The position numbers and the translations under genes are program-made. From Paenibacillus polymyxa (GTDB taxonomy: Bacteria; Bacillota; Bacilli; Paenibacillales; Paenibacillaceae), in contig NZ_CP015423.1 of the NCBI RefSeq assembly GCF_001719045.1, forward strand, positions 1,116,001 through 1,180,000: a stretch of 64,000 nt of DNA, written 5' to 3'. Position 1 is the first letter of the stretch. Each line of letters begins with the position of its first letter. The notes under the pieces were generated by a model. The model made no database searches, was not told the origin of the DNA, and was given only the letters and a program-made list of their open reading frames with translations. This document shows, in pieces, positions 40,382 through 49,983 of the stretch.

Positions 40382-43300
40382 GCCAGTTAACCTCCTTCAT
40401 TTTACGTACCGCAACGTACACATCGCGCTGGTTGCCGATCGGACCATAATAGTTGAATCCATAACTAAGCTGAGCATATCCACCGACCATCTGAGTTGGT
40501 TTGAGATGAATTCTTGTAGGTGCGTTATGACTACCGCCGCGTGTATCCGTGATTTCGGAGCCTGGCACTTGAATGTGCTTATCCTGAGCATGGTACATGA
40601 ACATCGTTCCTCTTGGCATCCGATGGCTGACAACGGTCCGGGCGGTTACGACGCCGTTACGGTTGTATACCTCTACCCAGTCATTGTCGGCAAGATCGTG
40701 TGCCTCTGCGTCTTCGTTGTTGATCCACACCGTAGGACCTCCGCGAAACAGTGTAAGCATGTGCTGGTTATCCTGGTAGGTGGAGTGAATATTCCATTTA
40801 CCGTGCGGTGTCAGATAACGGAGCACGAGTGAATCTTGCCCGCCTTTTATTTCCCGATCGCGAGGGCCGAACACCATTGGCGGTAGCGTCGGTTTGTAGA
40901 TCGGCAATGATTCCCCAAATTGTTGGAAAATCTCATGATCAATATAGAAATGCTGTCTTCCCGTCAAAGTACGAAACGGAACGAGACGTTCAATATTCGT
41001 TGTAAATGGTGAATAGCGGCGTCCCTTCTTGTTCGATCCAGTGAATACTGGTGTCGGTATAACTTCCCGTGGCTGCGCCGTTATACTTTGGAAAGTGATC
41101 CTTTCCGCTGCCCGATCGGCCGAGATATCTTTGAGTTCCACACCGTGAAGCTCTTCTGCCTGCTCATAAGCCTTTTGCGACACCCGTCCATTAGTCGCGG
41201 ATGAAAGGTGCAGAATTGCATTGGCTACTTGGCGAGCTGTCTGGATTTTGGGCAGCCCGTCTTTAATGGATTCATCGTAGTAAACTCCGTTCAACTTTTT
41301 CATTTCCTCATATTCGTCCGCTACGGAGAAGCTGACGCCATGCGCACCTGCTTTCCCACTAGTCAAATTCGGACCGAGTGAGATAAATTTATCGTGAATT
41401 TTAGTATAATCGCGTTCGATGATGCTGAAATTCGGCATGGTTTTACCCGGAGTCGCTTCAATCTCGCCCTTCGTCCAATCCTTTACAAGACCCATCGGCT
41501 GTGAAATTTCGCCTATACTATCGTGTGCGAGCGGCGCAGTCACAAGGTCTTTATATATGCCTGGCAGGTACTCTTTTGCCATATCGGAAAAGACTTCGGA
41601 AAGCTGGCGGTAAATATCCCAGTCCGCGCGGGATTCCCACAGAGGGTTTACAGCCGGATTAAACGGATGCACGAAAGGATGCATGTCTGTTGACGACAAG
41701 TCTGTTTTTTCGTACCAGGTTGCCGCCGGAAGCACGATGTCCGCGTACAATGGAGTTGTTGTCATCCGGAAATCAAGTGCTACCATCAAATCAAGCTTTC
41801 CTTCTACATCTTCTCTCCAGACAATTTCCTCAGGTTTCTGTTCTTCGTTCGGCCGGGCAAGCAGGGCATCAGATGCTCCGAGTAAATGTTTCATGAAATA
41901 CTCTTGTCCCTTCGCCGAACTGGAAATCAGATTTGACCGCCAAACAAAGAGTGAACGCGGGAAGTTCTCGGCTGCCCCAGGATCTTCTACAGCGAAGCGT
42001 GTCTTACGTGATTTAATCTCTTCCACAGAATGATTGATGATGTCCTCGTTCGACTTCTTGCCTAATTGTGCAGCCTCTTCGGCGAACAACAGACTGTTTT
42101 TATTAAACTGTGGATAAGAAGGCAGCCAACCCAGACGTGCTGCGAGCACGTTGTAGTCTGCTGGATGTCTGTAACTGACATCCCCGCCAATCGGTGACTT
42201 CAAGGTGTCTGTTCCACTTTCTTCGTAACGCCACTGCTCTGTTGCAAAGTAGAAAAACGATGTAGCATTTTGCTGCCGAGCCGCCCCTTGCCAGTCTTTT
42301 GCAAAAGCAATCGTTGACCAGCCTTCGATTGGGCGGAGCTTTTCTTGACCCACATAATGCGCCCAGCCTCCACCGTTTACACCTTGGGAAGCAGTCAACA
42401 CGACAAGATTCAAGATGGATCGATAGATCGTGTCACTATTGAACCAGTGGTTGATACCCGCACCCATAATAATCATGGAGCGACCTTTAGTATCGATAGC
42501 ATTTTGGGCAAATTCCCGAGCAATCTGTACCACAACAGACGCCTTCACACCTGTGATCTTCTCCTGCCAGGCAGGGGTATAATGCGAAGCTTCGTCGTAA
42601 TAATTTTTGGCGTTATGAGAGCTGTCATTGCGTGCGACACCGTACTGGCTCATCATCAAATCGTACACAGTTGCTACGTAACGTTCCGAGCCATCTGCCA
42701 TGCGTACTTTTTTGGCCGGAATTACACGTTTGAACGTTCCATTACCGGCGTTATCAAAGTAAGGGAATACGATTTCTTCCCATTGCTCGCCATGACCTTC
42801 CACAGTGAGCGCGGGCTCAACCTTTGTTCCATCTTCCCGTTCCAGAATCAGGTTCCATTTCTTATCCTGCTCCCAGCGCTGTCCCATCGTACCGTTCGGG
42901 ACCAGCATTTCCCCCGCCGCTTCGTCATATATGACCGGCTTCCAGTCCGCATGCGGCGAAGCATCCCCCAGGTCACTCGCCCGTAGAAAACGTCCACCTT
43001 TCCAGGCTCCCTCGTGTGGATCAAGCAGAATCATAAACGGCATATCCGTATATTGTTTGGCATAGTTAATGAACATCGGTTCTTGGCGATCTTTGTAAAA
43101 CTCATCCAAAATAACATGCGTCATAGCCTGGGCTACGGCAGCATCTGTACCCGGATTTGGGGCAAGCCAGTTGTCAGCGAACTTCACATTCTCCGCCAAG
43201 TCGGGAGCCACTGATACGACTTTTGTTCCCTTATATCGTACTTCCGTCATAAAATGAGCATCTGGCGTCCGGGTAAGCGGTACGTTCGATCCCCACATAA

Positions 43301-44045
43301 TCAGGTAACCCGCATTGTACCAATCAGAAGATTCCGGTACATCCGTCTGCTCACCCCAAATTTGAGGAGATGAAGGAGGAAGATCGGCATACCAGTCATA
43401 AAAACTCAACATCTGCCCACCCAGTAGCGAAATGAATCGGGCTCCTGAAGCGTAGCTTATCATTGACATCGCCGGGATTGGCGTAAAGCCCGCAATCCGG
43501 TCAGGACCGTATTTACGAATGGTATAGATGAGTTGTGCCGAGATCAGACGCAGGACATCGTCCCAAGTGACACGGACATGACCGCCTTTTCCGCGAGCTG
43601 ATTTGTAGAGCTTGGCTTTCTCTGGATCTTCCACAATGCTTGCCCATGCTTCCACCGGATTGGTATGCTCCTGGATGGCCGCCTGCCAAAGCCGCAACAG
43701 CTTACCGCGCATATAGGGATATTTAACGCGTAATGGACTGTATTCATACCAGGAAAATGTAGCCCCACGCGGGCATCCCCGCGGTTCAAATTCTGGCATA
43801 TCTACACCGCAGGAAGGATAATCGATCTGTTGATTTTCCCAGGTAATGATGCCGTTTTTGACAAAAACCTTCCAACTACAGGAACCGGTGCAGTTCACTC
43901 CGTGAGTCGTCCGAACCACTTTGTCGTGAGACCAACGCTGACGATACACGTTTTCCCATTCTCTATTTTTTTCCTCAAGGATTGACCAATTTCCCGAATA
44001 GCTTTCGATCGGTTTAAAAAAGTTGAGGTTGTATTTCTTTTTCAT
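40371..44045 (-). CDS. narG: Respiratory nitrate reductase alpha subunit NarG
   Basis: 1224 residues. The FS0 cluster ligands are His48, Cys52, Cys56 and Cys91 (HGVNCTGSCSW...RGCPRG), and the molybdenum Asp lies in FYDWYADLPPSSPQIWGEQT. It reduces nitrate to nitrite at the cytosolic face as part of NarGHI. ATG 44045 after AAAGGAGTG; the extra 13 codons to 44084 have no support. First gene of an eight-gene operon ending at 34791, with NreC-type boxes upstream. Confidence 0.96.
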   Translation of the reverse strand: MKKKYNLNFFKPIESYSGNWSILEEKNREWENVYRQRWSHDKVVRTTHGVNCTGSCSWKVFVKNGIITWENQQIDYPSCGVDMPEFEPRGCPRGATFSWYEYSPLRVKYPYMRGKLLRLWQAAIQEHTNPVEAWASIVEDPEKAKLYKSARGKGGHVRVTWDDVLRLISAQLIYTIRKYGPDRIAGFTPIPAMSMISYASGARFISLLGGQMLSFYDWYADLPPSSPQIWGEQTDVPESSDWYNAGYLIMWGSNVPLTRTPDAHFMTEVRYKGTKVVSVAPDLAENVKFADNWLAPNPGTDAAVAQAMTHVILDEFYKDRQEPMFINYAKQYTDMPFMILLDPHEGAWKGGRFLRASDLGDASPHADWKPVIYDEAAGEMLVPNGTMGQRWEQDKKWNLILEREDGTKVEPALTVEGHGEQWEEIVFPYFDNAGNGTFKRVIPAKKVRMADGSERYVATVYDLMMSQYGVARNDSSHNAKNYYDEASHYTPAWQEKITGVKASVVVQIAREFAQNAIDTKGRSMIIMGAGINHWFNSDTIYRSILNLVVLTASQGVNGGGWAHYVGQEKLRPIEGWSTIAFAKDWQGAARQQNATSFFYFATEQWRYEESGTDTLKSPIGGDVSYRHPADYNVLAARLGWLPSYPQFNKNSLLFAEEAAQLGKKSNEDIINHSVEEIKSRKTRFAVEDPGAAENFPRSLFVWRSNLISSSAKGQEYFMKHLLGASDALLARPNEEQKPEEIVWREDVEGKLDLMVALDFRMTTTPLYADIVLPAATWYEKTDLSSTDMHPFVHPFNPAVNPLWESRADWDIYRQLSEVFSDMAKEYLPGIYKDLVTAPLAHDSIGEISQPMGLVKDWTKGEIEATPGKTMPNFSIIERDYTKIHDKFISLGPNLTSGKAGAHGVSFSVADEYEEMKKLNGVYYDESIKDGLPKIQTARQVANAILHLSSATNGRVSQKAYEQAEELHGVELKDISADRAAERITFQSITAQPREVIPTPVFTGSNKKGRRYSPFTTNIERLVPFRTLTGRQHFYIDHEIFQQFGESLPIYKPTLPPMVFGPRDREIKGGQDSLVLRYLTPHGKWNIHSTYQDNQHMLTLFRGGPTVWINNEDAEAHDLADNDWVEVYNRNGVVTARTVVSHRMPRGTMFMYHAQDKHIQVPGSEITDTRGGSHNAPTRIHLKPTQMVGGYAQLSYGFNYYGPIGNQRDVYVAVRKMKEVNWLED

Positions 44046-44119
44046 CGATGACCAACACTCCTTTTTAGAAAGAATCATCCCCACGCAAGTTCCAAGGGAA
44101 GACTCATTCGCTTACTCTC

Positions 44120-44184
44120 ATTATGTAATTCATTCATCTCTGTTCCCATTAGGGAATGTCCTATAGCGCTACAGGAAATCCCTC
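44120..44184 (-). promoter_or_regulatory. narG promoter with twin NreC-type boxes
   Basis: -10 CATAAT at 44120-44125 (minus). Box 1 at 44150-44163 reads TAGGG-AATG-TCCTA, again centred exactly 34 bp from the -10 centre. Box 2 at 44171-44184 reads GAGGG-ATTT-CCTGT on the minus strand and is 21 bp further. No TGTGA-N6-TCACA type Fnr site is visible here. Confidence 0.7.
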
Positions 44185-44201
44185 GTTCTATGGAAAGATA
44201 C

Positions 44202-44232
44202 AAAAAAGCCTCCCCCTGCTACAGGGAAGCTT
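44202..44232 (-). terminator. Terminator of ric-modA-modB
   Basis: On the minus strand AAGCTTCCCTG/CAGGGGGAGGCTT, with a bulge, is followed by TTTTTTG, twelve bases past the modB stop. Confidence 0.8.
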
Positions 44233-44243
44233 GTATGAAGTAA

Positions 44244-44921
44244 TTAATTGTTCTTTTGACCCGTTAACAGGAGCATGATAAAAGAAATGAGTATGATAGA
44301 GCATGTCCACGCCCACGCCATAGGAAGATGACCAGCATCCACTGCAATATAAATGGCCGTCGGAATCGTTTGAGTTTTACCCGGAATATTTCCGGCAATC
44401 ATCAGCGTAGCACCAAATTCGCCCAGGCCACGGGCAAAACCGAGTATGAAGGCAGCTTTAAAAGAAGGGAAAATTAAAGGGAAGGTGATGTATCGAAAAA
44501 CCTGCCATTCACTTGCACCCATCGAACGTCCCGCGTTTTCCAAGTCCCGGTCAACAGAAGACAATCCCATTCTCAGCGTCCGATAGACTAGAGGAAAAGC
44601 TACTACCACCGCTGCTATAACCCCTGCCCACCACGAGAATATAATAGGCTCGCCAAACCATTGCTCCACAAACCGTCCGAACCCGCTTTTTCGTCCAAGT
44701 AATATGAGCAGTAAAAAACCAACAACCGTCGGTGGGAGTACCAAAGGCAGCATAAGCACGGTTTCAACAACCGTTTTCCCTTTAAATAATCCCAACCGCG
44801 ACATTGACCATGCCACAAGCAAGCCTAATATGATTACGAGAACGCTAGATAACAGTGCAACCTGCAACGATAATCGGATAGGAGGCCAATATTCATTCCA
44901 ATCTATATCTTGCATGCTCAC
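44244..44921 (-). CDS. modB: Molybdate ABC transporter permease ModB
   Basis: 225 residues with five helices. The permease EAA loop is ENAGRSMGASEWQVFRYITF, and TVVGFLLLILLGRKSGFGRF and GEFGATLMIAGNIPGKTQTI are typical of ModB. The GTG at 44921 overlaps the modA stop by four bases; ATG 44915 is an alternative. No modC ATPase gene follows: a terminator ends the unit, so the ATPase must be encoded elsewhere. Confidence 0.9.
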   Translation of the reverse strand: MSMQDIDWNEYWPPIRLSLQVALLSSVLVIILGLLVAWSMSRLGLFKGKTVVETVLMLPLVLPPTVVGFLLLILLGRKSGFGRFVEQWFGEPIIFSWWAGVIAAVVVAFPLVYRTLRMGLSSVDRDLENAGRSMGASEWQVFRYITFPLIFPSFKAAFILGFARGLGEFGATLMIAGNIPGKTQTIPTAIYIAVDAGHLPMAWAWTCSIILISFIMLLLTGQKNN

Positions 44922-45769
44922 TTCGGTATGTTAAATCCATACTTATCCATAATATTCAGAGATTCTTGCGATTGTAAGTATGCATAAAAGTCTTCGGCTT
45001 CTTGAATGTGCTTTGTAGCTTTGACAATCCCGATTGGATACTCAACAGGTGAATAGGTTTTGGGATTCACCTCAAAGGCGATTTTTGCCTTTTGTGAAGT
45101 CAATGCATCTGTTTTATATACAAATCCGACATCTGCATTCCCAGTTTCCACATATTGCAGCACTTGTCTAACGTCTTTCGCTTGAACCAGCTTGCTCTGT
45201 AACGTGTCCCAAAGCTTCGCTTTCGTCAGCGCTTCCTGTGCGTAGTTACCCGCTGGAACACTTTCAGGAATTCCGATTGCAACTTTCTTCACTTCTTTTT
45301 TTGTTAAATCGGTTACACTCGCGATGTTCATCGTCCCATCTTCAGGGCTAACCGCGACCAATTCGTTCGTCAGCCACGTTTTTTGTTTTTTCGTATCTAT
45401 TAACTGCTGATCAACAAGGGGCTTCATGTTTTTGGTCGAAGCGGACAGAAACAAATCCGACGGCGCTCCTTGCTCAATTTGTTTTTCCAACGCACCAGAG
45501 CCGCCGAAGTTAAAATTCAATTTAATGCCTGTATGGGTTGATTCGTATGAATGCTGAATTTCTTTGAGCGCATCCGTTAAACTTGCTGCTGCGGATATGG
45601 TAAGCTCAATAGTTTCAGCCGTTTTCGAAGATGTCTGGCTGGAAGATCCGTTCTGATCCGAACTGCTAACATTTGAATCTAGTTGTTGTTTCGTACCGCA
45701 TCCTGATAATAATAAAATGATGGACATAACCAAAACGAAAACAGTGCTACTTTTAATTAATTTATGCAT
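44918..45769 (-). CDS. modA: Molybdate-binding lipoprotein ModA
   Basis: 283 residues. The lipobox is LLLSGC (Cys24), then a Ser-rich linker and the ModA fold (LTISAAASLTDALKEIQHSY, then NFGGSGALEKQIEQGAPSDL). It captures molybdate or tungstate for ModB. Directly after ric (29-base gap) and in the same unit, so molybdenum uptake rises with nitrate reductase. Confidence 0.92.
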   Translation of the reverse strand: MHKLIKSSTVFVLVMSIILLLSGCGTKQQLDSNVSSSDQNGSSSQTSSKTAETIELTISAAASLTDALKEIQHSYESTHTGIKLNFNFGGSGALEKQIEQGAPSDLFLSASTKNMKPLVDQQLIDTKKQKTWLTNELVAVSPEDGTMNIASVTDLTKKEVKKVAIGIPESVPAGNYAQEALTKAKLWDTLQSKLVQAKDVRQVLQYVETGNADVGFVYKTDALTSQKAKIAFEVNPKTYSPVEYPIGIVKATKHIQEAEDFYAYLQSQESLNIMDKYGFNIPK

Positions 45770-45798
45770 TTGGTTCGGCTCCTCATGTTAGTTCATCA

Positions 45799-46518
45799 TC
45801 AATTAATCGGTTTCGCTATTAGCTGTGCCTGTCTCGTACGTTCGATCAGTGTACAATTTTCAAGAAGAATATGATTAAAAATATCTGCTTCCAGGTCTTC
45901 TAACCGCTTCAATACGAGTCGGTGCGTACCACAAGCTTCCTGCATCGGCTCAAAGCCGTTTGTGATCAAGCGCATTTCCTTCAGGAACTCCACCACCGTT
46001 TGATGCTCGTCTTGCAACTTGGACAAAATTAGATTCAACTCATCTGCTCGTTCCACTGTTGATTCTTGTAAAAATGCTTCAATCATCGGAAACACAAGGT
46101 CCTCCTCATTTTGAATATGTTCCGATAATTCCTGTTTAAGCAAGGTGAACAATTCATTAACTCGCTTGAGATGCGAATAACGTTCACCGTGAACCCGCGT
46201 TAGTTTGGTTACATACGGCGTTAAGGCCGATAGTTCTTCCCGAAGCTTCGTATGATACTCATTTTGAATATAGGCGATTAGTTCTTTTGGTTCGAGTGAA
46301 GGAGGTTGCATTTGCTTATGCTGTGCCTGCTTTTCTTCCACTTCATGTATCTGCGTCAGCAGTTCACCAGCGTGGAGGCCTCGATTGGCTGCTGCTTCAC
46401 GGAGCGATATTTTCCCTCCACAGCAGAAATCAATTCTCAGTTTGCGGAACAGATCTCCCGTTTTGGGTACTGCTTTCACGATGTCCGCCACCCATGTTTC
46501 TTCCGTTAACTGGCTCAT
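45799..46518 (-). CDS. ric: Iron-sulfur cluster repair di-iron protein (Ric/ScdA)
   Basis: 239 residues. The N-terminal ScdA domain has KLRIDFCCGGKISLREAAAN, followed by a hemerythrin domain with di-iron ligands in LTRVHGERYSHLKRV, SEHIQNEEDLVFPM and LQDEHQTVVEF. Ric proteins restore Fe-S clusters damaged by NO or oxidants, a need during nitrite reduction. ATG 46518 behind GGAGGAA is preferred to ATG 46533. First gene of ric-modA-modB, with an NreC-type box upstream. Confidence 0.9.
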   Translation of the reverse strand: MSQLTEETWVADIVKAVPKTGDLFRKLRIDFCCGGKISLREAAANRGLHAGELLTQIHEVEEKQAQHKQMQPPSLEPKELIAYIQNEYHTKLREELSALTPYVTKLTRVHGERYSHLKRVNELFTLLKQELSEHIQNEEDLVFPMIEAFLQESTVERADELNLILSKLQDEHQTVVEFLKEMRLITNGFEPMQEACGTHRLVLKRLEDLEADIFNHILLENCTLIERTRQAQLIAKPIN

Positions 46519-46560
46519 CTTCCATTCCTCCATTTTACTTCGATTTTATACTCAACTTTC

Positions 46561-46604
46561 ATTCTACGTCTCCCTTAAAGCTGAACCAATCAGGGGGTTC
46601 CCTC
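46561..46604 (-). promoter_or_regulatory. ric promoter with NreC-type box
   Basis: -10 TAGAAT at 46561-46566 (minus). The box CAGGG-GGTT-CCCTC at 46591-46604 is centred 34 bp from the -10 centre. The position 22 bp further upstream holds only a poor match. Confidence 0.65.
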
Positions 46605-46622
46605 TTTCACTAGTGGAAAGAG
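46602..46622 (-). other. Hairpin after hemY, next to the ric control region
   Basis: CTCTTT-CACTAGTG-GAAAGAG forms a near-perfect inverted repeat six bases past the hemY stop. There is no T-run, so it is at best a weak terminator; it may also insulate the ric promoter. Confidence 0.45.
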
Positions 46623-46627
46623 CCTGA

Positions 46628-48049
46628 TTATAACAAATCAGAAAGCAACTGTTCAGCCGCTTCTTTCCCTTGAGCGATACAATCTGGAATTCCAACGCCC
46701 CCATAGCCGGCACCGCATAGAAAAACACCCGGTAAATACTGTGCGAAGTCCTGTCTCATCTTCGCCATATGCTCTTTGTGTCCAATCGGATATTGCGGCA
46801 TCGATCGATCACACCTACTGACTTCAACGAATTCCGGTTCCGCTTCCAGGCCCATTAAATCTTTCAAATCTTTGCGCGCGGCATCCACAAGTTGATCGTC
46901 TGTCATCTGAATCCAATCCTGTGCGCCTGCATGTCCGATGTAGGTCCGTAAAAGCGTATATCCTTCAGGAGCAGTATGGCTCCACTTCGTCGAAGACCAA
47001 GTACATGCTGTAATCTTTTTGCCTTCTTTGCGAGGGACTAGAAATCCCGTTCCCTCAAAAGCAAAATTAAGATCTGTGTTTTTATAAGCAAGAGCAATAT
47101 TGGCTACGGAAACATAGTGAATCTTGTGTAACCAGCTAGCGCTTGCAACGCCGGAAAATAATGTAGCCGCTTCAAAAGCTGGAACAGCGCAGATCACCGC
47201 ATCCGCATCTATTTTTTGTCCGTGTTCTAAAATGACCTGATAACCGCTTTCCTTCCTTACTTCAACTACACCTTGCCCCATAACAAAACGTACGGTATCC
47301 AGCCTTTCCTTTAGCCGCTCCACGATCGTAGATAATCCTAGCCGATAAGAAAGAAACATACTTTTCTTAGCGATATCCGGCAGTTTGTCTTGTACTGCTG
47401 GCTTTCTTCCCGCCCCTTTAGACATACCCTTAATCAAACTTCCATGCTTTTGTTCCATTAGTTTAAATTGAGGGAAAGTTGACATAAGGCTCAGAGAATG
47501 AGTATCCCCAGCGTAAATTCCAGACAGCAGAGGTTCTGTAATCTGGTCCAGAACTTCTTTGCCAAGACGCCGTTTGATAAAATCACCTAGAGATTCGTCC
47601 GCATCACCTTTCTTCGCCGGAATGATTAAATCCAGGGCTGCCCGTGCTTTTCCCAGTGGAGAAATAAGTCCTGTCCGAATGAAAGGAGTCAGCTTTGTTG
47701 GGATGCCCAGAATGAAGCCCATCGGCATCGTATGAAGTTTGCCCTTATGCAAAATGCAAGCAGATTTGGCTTTCGGGTTTGTCGATACCAGCTCTGCTTC
47801 CAGCCCCAACTCCATGGTCAGATCCAATATTGCCGTCTTTCTGGCCAAGAAAGCATCCGGTCCTTTTTCGATCATAAAATCGTTTTGGCGAACGGTTTGC
47901 AGCTTTCCTCCCAGACGTTCACTTTTCTCCACCAGTGTAATCTCCACTTCAAGCTGCCGATCCTCAGCCAGCTTTTTCACATAAAAGGCAGCACTTAAAC
48001 CACTTATTCCTCCACCGAGAATAACGACTTTTTTAGAACTTTTTTTCAT
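46628..48049 (-). CDS. hemY: Coproporphyrinogen III oxidase HemY/CgoX
   Basis: 473 residues. N-terminal FAD-binding VVILGGGISGLSAAFYVKKL, and the C-terminal CGAGYGGVGIPDCIAQGKEA closes the FAD site. In Gram-positives this enzyme makes coproporphyrin III by a six-electron oxidation in the coproporphyrin-dependent haem pathway. Start ATG 48049 behind GGAAAAG overlaps the radical SAM gene by 17 bases. A separate hemEHY operon is usual in Firmicutes, so this may be a second copy dedicated to nitrate respiration. Confidence 0.88.
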   Translation of the reverse strand: MKKSSKKVVILGGGISGLSAAFYVKKLAEDRQLEVEITLVEKSERLGGKLQTVRQNDFMIEKGPDAFLARKTAILDLTMELGLEAELVSTNPKAKSACILHKGKLHTMPMGFILGIPTKLTPFIRTGLISPLGKARAALDLIIPAKKGDADESLGDFIKRRLGKEVLDQITEPLLSGIYAGDTHSLSLMSTFPQFKLMEQKHGSLIKGMSKGAGRKPAVQDKLPDIAKKSMFLSYRLGLSTIVERLKERLDTVRFVMGQGVVEVRKESGYQVILEHGQKIDADAVICAVPAFEAATLFSGVASASWLHKIHYVSVANIALAYKNTDLNFAFEGTGFLVPRKEGKKITACTWSSTKWSHTAPEGYTLLRTYIGHAGAQDWIQMTDDQLVDAARKDLKDLMGLEAEPEFVEVSRCDRSMPQYPIGHKEHMAKMRQDFAQYLPGVFLCGAGYGGVGIPDCIAQGKEAAEQLLSDLL

Positions 48050-49148
48050 GAAAACACTTTTCCTCTCCAACCCCGGGTATATAAGCGCAATAAGGGTCAC
48101 TCTCCAAATAGTCTCCTGTTATTGCAAAAGCCCTTGCTCTGGAGCCCCCACAGATGGCCTTGAATTCACAGACTCCACATTTACCTTTAAGTAGGGACTT
48201 ATCTCTAAGATTCATCATGATCGGAGAGTTGCGATAAATATCTGCCAGGCTATCGTTTCGTACATTCCCGCACATAAGAGGCAGAAAACCGCTCGGGTAT
48301 ACTTCTCCGATATGACTAATAAAAACAAATCCATCTCCATCATTTACGCCTTTAGGAGCACGTCCTAAAACATCTGCCCTCTTTTGTTCGTCTGCTACAC
48401 TGCTCTCACCTGCATTGTGCTTTTGCTGCAGTACGACCCTCCGGTAGTGGGGAGCTTCTGTAGCCTTCACACCGTACGGCATCTGTTGCTGTATTTGATA
48501 CAACCATTTCATTACGGCTTCATGCTCATCAGGAGTAATCATATCTTTCTCCATGCCACGTCCGGTTGGAACAAGGAAAAATAAACTCCATAACACGGCC
48601 TGCATTTCCTTTACCCTTTCTGCAATTCGCTCCAGATCATGGAGGTTGTACCGGGACACCGTAGTGTTCACTTGAATAGGGATATTCAGCTCCTTTAAAT
48701 AACCAATTCCTCGCATGGTTGTATCGTAGGAACCCACCGTACCCCGAAAATGATCGTGAATGTCTGCACATGAACCGTCCAGACTAAACGCCCACCGCGA
48801 TAACCCAACTTGCTTTGCTTTTTCTACCGCTGCTCGTGTCACTTTAGGTGTGGCACTGGGGGTCATCGAAACCGACAGATTTTTCTCTTCAATTGCATAT
48901 CGAGCCAGTTCAAACAGATCAGGACGCATCAAAGGATCTCCGCCTGTGAACACAACCAACGGATGATTCATTTCAGCGATTTGATCTATCAGCTTCTTAC
49001 CTTCTTCTAGTGTCAGCTGGCGAGGATCAGGTTTGTACTGAGCTTCCGCTCTACAGTGAAGGCACTTTAAAGCACAAGCTCGTGTAACCTCCCAGATGAC
49101 TATAAACGGATCTGTATGATAATCACGCGGCGTTTTCAAAGATATCAT
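48033..49148 (-). CDS. Radical SAM/SPASM protein, NirJ/AhbD-like
   Basis: 371 residues. The radical SAM cluster is Cys25, Cys29, Cys32 (CALKCLHC), with GGDPLMR as the SAM-binding motif. A C-terminal SPASM-like Cys set includes CGVCEFKAICGG and SDPYCAYIP. Such proteins include AhbD and NirJ, which modify haem side chains, and uncharacterised Bacillus relatives (I recall family TIGR04053). Its overlap with hemY supports a porphyrin substrate. It could act as an oxygen-independent step of haem synthesis, but the reaction is not proven. Confidence 0.8.
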   Translation of the reverse strand: MISLKTPRDYHTDPFIVIWEVTRACALKCLHCRAEAQYKPDPRQLTLEEGKKLIDQIAEMNHPLVVFTGGDPLMRPDLFELARYAIEEKNLSVSMTPSATPKVTRAAVEKAKQVGLSRWAFSLDGSCADIHDHFRGTVGSYDTTMRGIGYLKELNIPIQVNTTVSRYNLHDLERIAERVKEMQAVLWSLFFLVPTGRGMEKDMITPDEHEAVMKWLYQIQQQMPYGVKATEAPHYRRVVLQQKHNAGESSVADEQKRADVLGRAPKGVNDGDGFVFISHIGEVYPSGFLPLMCGNVRNDSLADIYRNSPIMMNLRDKSLLKGKCGVCEFKAICGGSRARAFAITGDYLESDPYCAYIPGVGEEKCFHEKKF

Positions 49149-49162
49149 TGATGTCTCTCCTT

Positions 49163-49876
49163 TTAGAAGTATAAAAACAACACAAAAACATAGAGCATCA
49201 TTGAAAATCCAATTTCCGCCATGCCAACTTGTTTTGCCTTTAATCCAAGTTTAGGAAGCCATATGGCCCGTATCAAAAAAATCGAAAAAGGAACAAACAG
49301 AGCTAACTTTAACCAAGTAGCAAACAACAAAATCACCAAATGATAGATGATGGAAGCATAATGGTAACGTATATTTTTTCTTTCACGAATGATCGTTTTG
49401 ACATACAAAGCAGTTCCGATAAAGTAAAGCACCAAAAGCAAGAATAACTCTGTTGCTACTCTCCAATCCTCTCCTCCCCCCATATAAATAACGGGGTATA
49501 TAAAAGAACAAAAGAGTAGAATTGCAACAATGTCATTGAGTAAAGCACGTTCATTTTTCGTTTTTGCAAAATAAATATTAGCCATAAAAAAGAGCAATAG
49601 AAGAACCCCATACCAGATCAAGGCAGGCTCAAACCATATCAGTGAAATTAACAAAGGAAGTAATATCACTCCGTATACAACGGCGGGTTTGCGGTATCTT
49701 TCACTGCTGCCTGTTTTGATCCATTGGAGGACAGGAAAACTGAATAAGTAGATAAAAAACCAGCACACAAATAGGGGGATATGAATGAGTTCCCCTCGAG
49801 AAGCAGCTAAACCGAATAAAAATGGAAGAATGAGCATGGCCCAAGCTCCATGTTGATTGGGTATGTATCTGCTCAT
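49163..49876 (-). CDS. YwiC-like integral membrane protein
   Basis: About 237 residues with seven or so membrane helices. The conserved YIPNQHGAWAMLILPFLFGL opens the family domain known as YwiC-like, named for a B. subtilis gene beside narGHJI; the fold has similarity to polyprenyl transferases such as CtaB. ATG 49876 is preferred because it lies directly before the family domain; ATG 49951 sits too close to its GGGGG. Function unknown; the neighbours suggest haem or quinone biosynthesis. First gene of ywiC-radical SAM-hemY. Confidence 0.72.
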   Translation of the reverse strand: MSRYIPNQHGAWAMLILPFLFGLAASRGELIHIPLFVCWFFIYLFSFPVLQWIKTGSSERYRKPAVVYGVILLPLLISLIWFEPALIWYGVLLLLFFMANIYFAKTKNERALLNDIVAILLFCSFIYPVIYMGGGEDWRVATELFLLLVLYFIGTALYVKTIIRERKNIRYHYASIIYHLVILLFATWLKLALFVPFSIFLIRAIWLPKLGLKAKQVGMAEIGFSMMLYVFVLFLYF

Positions 49877-49983
49877 CCCCTTCAAACCCTTGATCCTTTT
49901 TTCACAATCTTTTTTATGTCTGTTATTTCGGTTAATCGATTCATCATCCATTCCCCCAAGATTGAGTTTTATCTTCTAACTTC

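Noticed and set aside
42345..42986. 213-codon plus-strand ORF
   Set aside because: Antisense to narG, which is complete and clearly coding in this interval.
44085..44200. Fnr site upstream of narG
   Set aside because: I looked for TGTGA-N6-TCACA type palindromes near the -10 and found only the NreC-type boxes.
46602..46622. Hairpin as a full terminator of hemY
   Set aside because: The stem is good but there is no T-run on the minus strand, so it is listed only as a hairpin.
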